In this document: positions 55,297 through 64,000 of the stretch, in pieces
Position numbering within the stretch: the stretch's first letter is position 1
Layout: every line of letters begins with the position of its first letter
Origin: Lineus longissimus
Lineage: Eukaryota; Nemertea; Pilidiophora; Heteronemertea; Lineidae
DNA: 64,000 bases
Direction of reading: 5' to 3'
Assembly (NCBI RefSeq): GCF_910592395.1
Contig: NC_088312.1
Location: 16,375,292-16,439,291 of the forward strand
The notes under the pieces: model-generated
What the model saw: the letters and a program-made list of their open reading frames with translations, nothing else
Databases searched by the model: none
What the model was told of the DNA's origin: nothing
Translations under genes and position numbers: made by a program

Positions 55297-57646
55297 CCCT
55301 TAAACGGCTAGAGGCGCCGTTTGGCGACTTACAGCCGGATGGCCAGAGGCGCCGATCGGCGACTTAGACCATACGCCTTTTCAGTTCCTTATACTAACAC
55401 TATACGGCAGCACCGGGACTCGTAAACGTGTTCAATGGGTAAAGGAAGGTCAAGACCGTTCATTCAACACAACTTTTGTATATGGTGCTGTAGAAAGTTT
55501 TCGGTGATTTTGATCGACAAATTCGCTATTGTTTCAAGGATTCTGTGACGTCAGGATGCCGAATCTAAGGAGACGAATGACTGTAAGTGATTTTGTAAAT
55601 GAAATAGTTGCAGAAACGGACGCCCCAGCCGCAGCCCCAGCCCAACCGAGAGGAAGAGTCAGGGGCAGAGGCTGTGGCGGCGGCCGTGGCGGCAGAGCTA
55701 GAGGCCCACTTATTGATGCTAGAGCAAGAGCTCTAGTTTGGCATCAACATGATGGAACTGTCCCAGTGTGGTGTCCTCAGTTCACTAGAGCTTCTGGTGT
55801 TCCTGCAAATCGAGCAAATGTGCTGGCTGGAGCAAAACCTGTAGACTTTTTCTATAATTTTTTCCCATTGGAGGCTATGGACATTATTGTGGTGGAAACC
55901 AATCGATATGCTCTTCAATTCTTCGATAACCCAACTGATCTCCCACCCAGTTCTCGCTACCTCGCTTTGGAAGATACTTCTTTACCGGAAATTCAAGTAT
56001 ACATAGCTATGCACCTGGGCATGGGCCTTTGCCAAAAGTCGCATGCTCGATATTACCACGGTGGATTTTGGTTGACTGAAACCCCTAATTTTGGTGAACT
56101 GATGCCAAGGAATCGTTTCGACCTTCTCACCAGCTTCTTACATTTTGCTGACAACTCTTCAACCAGCAGCAGGAACCCCTGATTATGATCCACTGTACAA
56201 AATCACTCCTCTCCTTGAACTGATCAGACCAACATATCGTTATTGGTACACACCGGAACGCGAGTTATCAATAGATGAGAATATGGTTCGCTTCAAAGGG
56301 AGGCTTTCGTTTCGTCAGTACATGCCTAAGAAACCCACCGAGTGGGGTATCAAGGCTTGGGCTTTATCAAGGCTTGGGCTCTCTTGAGAGTTCCTCAGGG
56401 TATTGCCTTGACTGGTATCCTTACACTGGCAAAGCCAATGTGACAGGACTTGGCCTCGGTAATGATGTGGTGATGAAACTTACTGAAAATTATCGGGGTT
56501 ATGGACATCACTTGTACACTGACAATTTCTATACATCATCAATGCTTGCTCTCAATCTGATGGATGAAGATATAGGTCTGTGTGGTACATCAAGGTCCAA
56601 TAGAGTTGGTTGGCCTGCAAACTTTTCAGACATTTTCTTACAAAAGGGGGAACATCCAAGATACAAGCAGAGTGACAATCTTCTTGCTTGCACCTGGGAA
56701 GATAACAAACGGGTCAATATGTTGTCCACTGTTCACGGTAATGGTGTTACACAACATCAAATCAGGGATAAGAAGGAACAGACTGGTTTCCGTGTAGTCA
56801 ATAAACCAGACTGTGTTGTAGAATACAACAAATATATGGGCGGGGTAGATCTACACGACCAATTTCTTACATATTATAACTTTCCGCATTGGAGTCATAA
56901 ATGGTACTTGCCGCTGTACCATAGACTACGTGAAACTGACATCGTCAATGGCTACATTTTGTATAAGAAAGTGAACCCTACTTCTAGAATAACCCACTTG
57001 AAATACATGGACTCACAGAAGGAGTACCTTCTTTTTGTAAAAGACGTGGACGCACCAGTGACGCAGGAGTGGCAGAGGCACGTCTTGTAGATAGGCACTT
57101 TGGATGGGTACCTGAAGAAGGACATAGACCAGACTGTATGGTATGTTCAGACAGAAAGGTCAAACGTGTTGGCCACGGTGCTTCGAGATTTCCACACTGA
57201 AAAAGACTAGCGAAAAAGACTCGTGCGCGACTTCATCAGGAACAACCTGCTAGGGCACAAAAAAACTAAAACTACTGCAGTTATATGTGAGTAGAGTTAT
57301 TCTCTGTTACAGACAATTGAATAGAAACATTTCATACAGAAATATCATCTGAATTATTGTTTTTCAGAAATTTTCATTTGACAAAACTTCTGAAAATTTT
57401 GCAGAAAATTATGTTCTTGACACAAAAATTCCAAAAAAATTACTTACAGGTTTATATTATGCTTTCTTTGCAGAAATAGACAGTTCATGCAATTCTGAAC
57501 AACTTTCATATACATTGTAACCTTGTAGGACCATTAGAAATAATTTTAATAAATATTCAAAATTACCTTACCAAATTTTTTAATTCTATTCGGGAAAATT
57601 TGGCCGTGGAAATGGGCGAAATTGGGGAAATTTGGCCGTTTAAGGG
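55297..57646 (+). mobile_element. piggyBac element flanked by TTAA
   Basis: 2,350 bp with CCCTTAAACGGC at the left end and its complement GCCGTTTAAGGG at the right end, each bordered by TTAA (55293-55296 and 57647-57650), the exact piggyBac target duplication. It contains one decayed transposase gene. The left subterminal region has a repeated GGC(T/C)AGAGGCGCCG word (about 55307 and 55340). Confidence 0.93.
55529..57210 (+). pseudogene. piggyBac transposase, three frameshifts
   Basis: DDE-type transposase that excises and inserts at TTAA. The N-terminus has an Arg/Gly-rich tract (RGRVRGRGCGGGRGGRARG), then the conserved core: FPLEAMDIIVVETNRYA, IAMHLGMG, NRFDLLTSFLHFADNS. The catalytic carboxylates are visible as SIDENMVRFKGR (about 56263), YTDNFYTS (about 56515) and GGVDLHDQ (about 56838). 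The C-terminal Cys domain begins HRPDCMVCSDRK at about 57130 but its second half is lost. Frameshifts lie near 56155, at a 17-bp tandem duplication (56348-56364 and 56365-56381), and near 57065. The length of about 540 codons fits the family, so this was a full-length source copy. Confidence 0.9.
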
Positions 57647-57650
57647 TTAA

Positions 57651-58576
57651 GCTAATATCTAGAAATACCAACCACAAATTCACGTCGGGTGCCATAGAAC
57701 AGGAAATATTTATGGTAGAATCTGCCTGTGCGTTCAATTTATTTGGTGTTGTCTGCCAGCTGCTTCGGTAACCATAGCGAACAGTGATTTGCTGACACAG
57801 TCCGAATTTCCACACTGGAAACTTAGTGTGTGTTGTGTGTGTGTGTTGTCTTATGACAACATGATTTGACACACACAAAATCATCGCAATTTGACCTACT
57901 TTCTGGGCTACAGACAGCCATCTTTGAAAACCAATATCTCATGAATGCTGATAGCTAGAAACATGAAATTTTTAATGTCAATACTTCTGATGAGACTGCA
58001 TAACATAATACCCGGGTTTTTGATTTAACCTACTTTTGAATGTCACAAAGGTCAAACTCTAAAATTTCAGCGTAGGCGGCATGTTTCATGTTCATTAATT
58101 GTCCTAGACTCATTCAAATTTGGTATGTAGACTATCTATCATTGAGCATTTGTACATATCAACAAAAAAACTCTGGTCAATGTGACCTACTTATCAGGTG
58201 TAAGTAGGTCAGGTCATAAAACCCAATGTCTGTCATATATCAAGAAACCGTCTCTGTGTGATCTTCAAATGTGCATCACTGATTGATTCTTAACATAGAC
58301 TATAGAGCTTATAATATTTTGACCTTGACCTAGTTTCCTAGGTCAGAAAGGTAAAACTCTAAAATTTCACTGAATGTGGTACTATTTTATTTGTCACAGG
58401 TTCTTCAAATTCTATATGTAGACACCTATTGGGCATCTGTACAAGTTGACCCAATTTAGGTCAATTGTTACCTAATTTTGAGTTCACAGAGTTCAAACTC
58501 TAAAAGTGTCCTTGAAACTGCCACATGTCAAAAAAAGTCAATTTAAACTCCATCTCTTTTTTTGTGTATCTTGCAG
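57651..58576 (+). other. End of the large intron with degenerate repeat-X-like units
   Basis: 57830-57855 is a (GT)n-rich run. 57880-58520 contains three diverged units with GACCTACTTTYCNAGGTCACANAGGTCAAACTCTAAAATTT-like wording split over short blocks, related to repeats X and Y. The terminal GCTCA/TGAGC sequences are not found here. Confidence 0.55.
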
Positions 58577-58656
58577 GTGAGAGAAGAGGTATTGGAGGTA
58601 TTTTCTTTGATGATCTAGATCAACAGTCACCTGATGAAACTTTCAACTTTGTTGAG
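58577..58656 (+). CDS. CPOX: CPOX exon ([13 protein letters not shown])
   Basis: An 80-bp exon with acceptor CTTGCAG ending at 58576 and donor GTTGGT from 58657, phase 1 in, phase 0 out. It encodes [20 protein letters not shown] and then TFNFVE, completing the oxidase signature begun 39.9 kb upstream. The donor is weaker than consensus (GTTGGT) but the frame and homology require it. Confidence 0.95.
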
Positions 58657-59468
58657 GTTGGTATTTGAATGACCTTCTCACTCCTATAAAAATATTCTTT
58701 GTCATCACGTTTATTTGCCCTTTCTGGCTTAGGCCTACTGACCCCCAAAAATTGTGTTTAATGGGGTTTGATGTTATCAAGCTAGTTGCCCTGATGCCAA
58801 ATGGGATTAGCCAATCAGGTTTTGCTGCGGGAAGCACTTAAGCAACATGATATGGAGAGACAGATTTCAAAATGATAGATGCAGTCTGCATTCCTGTTAC
58901 AGTTTCAGAATAGTGTGTATTTGTTCTCTCACAATAAACACCTTAGCTTTTGGTTGGATTGATAAGTGGCCTGGTCTATTGACTAAAGGCGGAGTGGGCT
59001 AGAAAGGAATTTTGGCATCCAATTGATGGTTTCCTGACGACTACTTTGCACTGTTACGGAACTGGTTCTGGTTCACCCAAAAATATTTCTTGTACAAGCT
59101 TAAAAATGCTGATGATCTGTGAGATAGTAGACTCCATTGGCAGCCCATGGCATCATCTTAATTTGGTCTCCTTATGGACTGCCACAATTAGCGGAAATTC
59201 ATGGGCCTGGTTGATAAGCTAATTGGCATTGCTGTAACGAAACTGTAAAGGCATTTCTGTTACCAAATCGGAATATTCGACGTATACCACTTTGGCATAC
59301 ATCATAGTGTAGCTGATCTTTATATACTTCATTCCTACACTGCATTTCGACGATGGTTTAGATGGTCTACGTATTCACTGTGTGGTATCGTTAGTTGACC
59401 TACATATGAATAAACAACAAACAAAATGATTAAATGCAAAAATCTTTGTAATAGAAAATCTCAGGTTA
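58657..59468. other. Intron sequence, nothing recognised
   Basis: No gene or repeat identified. Confidence 0.4.
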
Positions 59469-60277
59469 CTTAAAGCTGAACTGCATGCACAAAACCAGAG
59501 CACCCCATGCGGCAATAGTAAGAAATTCAAACGACCGAAAGGCCCTTCTGAATACGGCCTGAATCATGATAGACCTCCAATGCTTCGATGCGCTTGATTT
59601 CACAAACCAGCAAGCCGTGGGACGATGCAGACCTTCGCAGAGAATTCTGGAAGTAAAAAAATAAAAAGGTCCTCTCATCGGGACTCTTGAGACCTCTGGT
59701 TTTATTTGCCAACACTCTTATCCTCAAGGCCACTGGGCTGCTTGAAATGCCTGTCGTTTTATACGCCTTTATAGGATGTGCAAACATTTGTGTGTAATCT
59801 TTGTTCAACATCTTTGAGTGGCTTCCAGTGGGCAACTGCAGGAAGAAAGTCATTTTTTCTTTGCTGTGCGAGATTATGTATGTGGAGTCTACGTTTTATC
59901 TTAGCAATGTTCTTTGTCTTGGTATCTTCTTCTATTAAATATACTTGAGAATATTTCTAGTTCATCTCTCAAAAATAAAGCATAATCGCCATTCATATAG
60001 GATATATTTGCTGGCAGCAGTTCACAAGAATGGCTCCCTAGCTCAGATGGTTAGAGTGTTCGTATTGTGAGCCCGAGTTCCCAGGTTTGAATCCCTGGAG
60101 AAGATTTAGATTTTTTTCTCAACCATAATTCTTCGAGACTGTCCGCATCGTCCTGTGACTTGCTGGTTTGTGAAATCAAGCGCATCGAAGCATTTGAGGT
60201 CTATCATGTTTCAGGCCTTATTTAGAAGGACCTTCCGATCGTTTGAATTTCTTTTGTGCATGCAGTTCGGCTTTAAG
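59469..60277. mobile_element. Foldback element with long inverted arms and a tRNA-like core
   Basis: Left arm 59469-59655 and right arm about 60130-60277 are inverted complements with scattered differences (CTTAAAGC.GAACTGCATGC at the tips, then AAACGA(C/T)CG, GCTTCGATGCGCTTGATTTC). The left arm has a 10-15 bp block missing from the right. The ~470-bp middle contains a tRNA-like sequence. No target duplication was identified. Confidence 0.7.
60032..60103 (+). repeat. tRNA-derived (pseudo-tRNA or SINE head) sequence
   Basis: GGCTCCCTAGCTCAGATGGT with TAGAG forms an A box and D-arm, and CCAGG TTTGAAT CCCTGG is a perfect T-arm with B box GGTTTGAATCC. The acceptor end does not pair (GGCTCCC against AGAAGAT) and the anticodon loop is too long, so this is not a working tRNA gene. 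It is more likely a pol III promoter module of a SINE-like element. Confidence 0.65.
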
Positions 60278-61182
60278 CCAACTGGGAATACAACTACTTT
60301 AAACTTTATTTGTGCTATTTGGCAAAAATTTATTACAAACTGTTATTCCGACTACAGTGCCCCTTCCAGCCAGTTGATAAACTATCGGCACCACATTCAC
60401 TCACCAATTTGTTGTGGTCGTCGGTACAAATCCCATAGAAAGCTCACCACTTGTCGCAGTGGTTAGGGTGAGATAGTAGAGACCATCGGTCTGTGTAACT
60501 CACCCTGGATCCTTAAATAGATTTGGAATCAGTTCAAAAGCATTTTTAACACTCGAATATTTAACTGTTAACACCCAATTTGAATTGAAACCGTCGAAGT
60601 AAAAACATCTCTCGTCAGAATGATTCTGCTGTAGTGGTTGGCAGTTCAGGTATGTTTGGTAATGCGCAGTACGTATGCCTTCTCTGTTAAGCAGCTGGAG
60701 AAAACCGGGATGTGGAGCATATGCGTGAGAGTACACTGGAAGGTTTAAGGTTTGCCAAATAGCCATCTAGTTTGCTCGAATGCTAAAAGCTGTCCAAATA
60801 TACTTCATTGGAACAAAGATTATATATGGGTCGAGATGGACCTGTGAACTATAACCAATCGTAACGCAGCATCACCTGTCACTCAGTAAGCCCGAGGTAG
60901 GCGGGCTTGGGGCACTGTCCGCACGCTGCTGTACCTAACAGAGCATCCATTTTTGTGGTTCTTCCTGTTTTTCACATTCTCAACTTCTAGAAATAGCCTC
61001 TTCACTTATAAGTTTCTCAAACTAAATGACCTGAAGCATTACTATTTGAAGATTATGAAAGATGATGCAAAGCCTTGTATCGCACTGAATGTCCAAGCCA
61101 CATTGAAAATGCAGGTAAATCAATGAGCTTGTGGCTAATCCGCTAGGGGTGCAGTCACTTGTGTACATTTTTAGGGCTGATG
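60278..61182. other. Intron sequence, nothing recognised
   Basis: Contains an inverted GGTGAG/CTCACC pair at about 60467-60505 within a GTCGCAGTGGTTAGGGTGAG block. No gene. Confidence 0.4.
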
Positions 61183-62167
61183 TATGGGCCGTGAAAACCG
61201 CAAAAAATCTGTACATGTTTTTGTAAGCGGTCGTCGCTCGCGCAAACTTGTCTTGCATGTTTTTGTGAAAGAGGACGTCGGCGAACGCGGTCGTATATCA
61301 AAACAGACGTTGGGTGGCGCTCGCGCAAACTTCCCTCACATGTTTTTGTGAAAGAGGACGTCGGCGAACGCGGTCGTATAAAAAAACAGACGTTGGGTGG
61401 CGCTCGCGCAAACTTCCCTCACATGTTTTTGTGAAAGAGGACGTCGGCGAACGCGGTCGTATAAAAAAACAGACGTTGGGTGGCGCTCGAGACGGGTCAT
61501 CCTATTTAGCGTCCAGTGGCGACCAGTGGCGTCCAACGCGAAATAATAGGGTGTATATGGTTAAAAATGTTTTCAAGCTCCTAAAACACTTTCAATAAAC
61601 AAGATTTAGAAGTTTGGTGGAGTTTGCAAACCTAGTTTTTGAATAATTATCACCAGAAAACGATCTTAGTATGCGTCCAGCAAAAGTACTGGACGCCATG
61701 TTTGTTTTAGCTGCCGTTCCTTGGGTTTATAGAAAAAGCGGAATCGGGATCTGGCATCAGGTTGGCATACTAAGATCGTTTTCTGGTGATGATTATTCCA
61801 AAACTAGGTTTGCAAACTCCACCAAACTTCTAAATCTTGTTTATTGAAAGTGTTTTAGGAGCTTGAAAACATTTTTAACCATATACACCCTATTATTTCG
61901 CGTTGGACGCCACTGGTCGCCACTGGACGCTAAATAGGATGACCCGTCTTGAGCGCCACCCAACGTCTGTTTTTTTATACGACCGCGTTCGCCGACGTCC
62001 TCTTTCACAAAAACATGTGAGGGAAGTTTGCGCGAGCGCCACCCAACGTCTGTTTTTTTATACGACCGCGTTCGCCGACGTCCTCTTTCACAAAAACATG
62101 CAAGACAAGTTTGCGACGACCGCTTACAAAAACATGTACAGATTTTTTGCGGTTTTCACGGCCCATA
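61183..62167. mobile_element. 985-bp foldback element with 6-bp target duplication and 84-bp tandem units
   Basis: Arms 61183-61674 and 61765-62167 are inverted complements around a 90-base loop, beginning TATGGGCCGTGAAAACCGCA. The direct repeat CTGATG flanks it (61177-61182 and 62168-62173). The left arm holds three and the right arm two tandem copies of an ~84-bp unit (GAGGACGTCGGCGAACGCGG, GACGTTGGGTGGCGCTCG). The open frames in both arms are mirror images and not genes. Superfamily unassigned. Confidence 0.85.
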
Positions 62168-62173
62168 CTGATG

Positions 62174-62802
62174 AGGAAGTCAGATTTGATTCCGGAAAAA
62201 CAACAAACAAAGGGAAACAACCACAGGTAAAACAATCATATCAAAATTAACGAACATATCAAAATTGATCAAAGCAAAATAGTATTCCAGGAAGCATTCT
62301 TTAGAAATTTGTGTGTGAACATGCCTGCCCCCCCCCCCCCCCCGGCTCTTGTCTGAAGTTTCCCTTAAATCTCCTTTGCTGCTATTTTTTGTGTGTCAAC
62401 TATTAATGGAGCACACACACCTGAATCATATAGGCCTAGCACCACAACACACATTAGAGATATTCCAAACAGCTTTCCCAGTGAAGGCTGACAGGTATTT
62501 TGCCAACTCCATAGCTTTTTCCACCGTAGATGATCAGTCTTAACTCATCAGTCCCATCTGTCCTCTTTGGTTTTACCTGGTTTCATGATGAAGACATTGA
62601 TTCTATAAAACAAAATGATATGTTTTCCTCAAGTAAATGAATTACCTTTCATATAACTGGTCCTTGCATATAAATGAAACATCATCAAAGTCACAAGTCT
62701 GTTAGTGATATTTACAATGAATTTTGTAAAACAGATGAATAGTGCTGGTTCATTTGAGTCGAGTATATGCAAGGTTTACTGTACTGTGAAATTCTGTTTC
62801 AG
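62174..62802. other. Intron sequence with poly-C run
   Basis: A run of at least 16 C lies at about 62327-62343. No gene seen. Confidence 0.45.
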
Positions 62803-62882
62803 AGTTGTGCTGATGCCATAATACCTGCATATGCTCCCATTGTTGAAAAGCACAAGTACGACACATACTCATATGATGACAG
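62803..62882 (+). CDS. CPOX: CPOX exon (SCADAIIPAYAPIVEKH)
   Basis: An 80-bp exon, acceptor CTGTTTCAG ending at 62802, donor GTATGT from 62883, phase 0 in, phase 2 out. It encodes SCADAIIPAYAPIVEKHKYD and then TYSYDD plus a split Arg, the helical segment between the signature and the second conserved block of the oxidase. Confidence 0.95.

Positions 62883-64000
<1,118 letters not shown>

Noticed and set aside
60032-60103. A functional tRNA gene
   Set aside because: A and B boxes and T-arm are present, but the acceptor stem does not pair and the anticodon loop is too long.
61314-62250. Similar open frames on both strands in the foldback (for example 61336-61536 minus and 61903-62250 plus)
   Set aside because: They are mirror images produced by the inverted arms and tandem 84-bp units, not genes.

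Overview
The window is eukaryotic nuclear DNA from an animal. It contains the middle and C-terminal part of one host gene, oxygen-dependent coproporphyrinogen III oxidase (CPOX, heme synthesis), split into five plus-strand exons with GT-AG borders (10216-10341, 18564-18675, 58577-58656, 62803-62882, 63433-63562). The upstream exons and the last exon are not seen and presumably lie outside. Everything else is intron sequence dominated by transposable elements. The mix of DIRS, Helitron, piggyBac, LTR and TIR families, the large introns and the frequent short GTAGGCCTAC-type motifs suggest a marine invertebrate, perhaps an invertebrate deuterostome or a mollusc. The species cannot be fixed from the sequence alone.

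Layout: 1209-5305 is an internally deleted DIRS-type tyrosine-recombinase retrotransposon (copy 1). 7.2-14.2 kb holds an inverted pair of short repeats around the first visible CPOX exon, an SGNH-hydrolase-like fragment, a long intronic hairpin and a repeat block (10744-12196) built of ~300-bp units carrying AGGTCA direct repeats. 15007-16705 is a second repeat with the same terminal design. The 39.9-kb intron 18676-58576 holds, in order: a minus-strand Helitron (at least 22952-34430) with a nearly intact 6,775-bp DIRS element (copy 2, 23466-30240) inserted in its helicase gene; an unidentified coiled-coil ORF (35134-35829); a decayed minus-strand LTR retrotransposon (about 37110-46211) with an SGNH-like ORF and a gag ORF, containing two almost identical 1,063-bp repeats; several non-autonomous DNA transposons (46959-48508, 48927-49527, 52433-55248); tandem repeats; and a decayed piggyBac element (55297-57646). 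The intron 58657-62802 carries two inverted-repeat (foldback) elements, one with a tRNA-like core and one a 985-bp near-palindrome.

Only CPOX is a probable functional host gene. The transposon genes are mostly broken: the Helitron has three in-frame stops and a frameshift, piggyBac has three frameshifts, and DIRS copy 1 lacks reverse transcriptase. DIRS copy 2 is the best preserved, with one long Gag-RT-RNaseH-methylase-like ORF, identical terminal repeats and a single TAG in its recombinase ORF. I found no clearly new coding system. The observations most worth following are (i) the base-level DIRS-in-Helitron junction and terminal architecture, (ii) a set of elements sharing covarying GCTCA...TGAGC ends, (iii) the SGNH-plus-gag LTR element, and (iv) several non-autonomous elements with definable target-site duplications.
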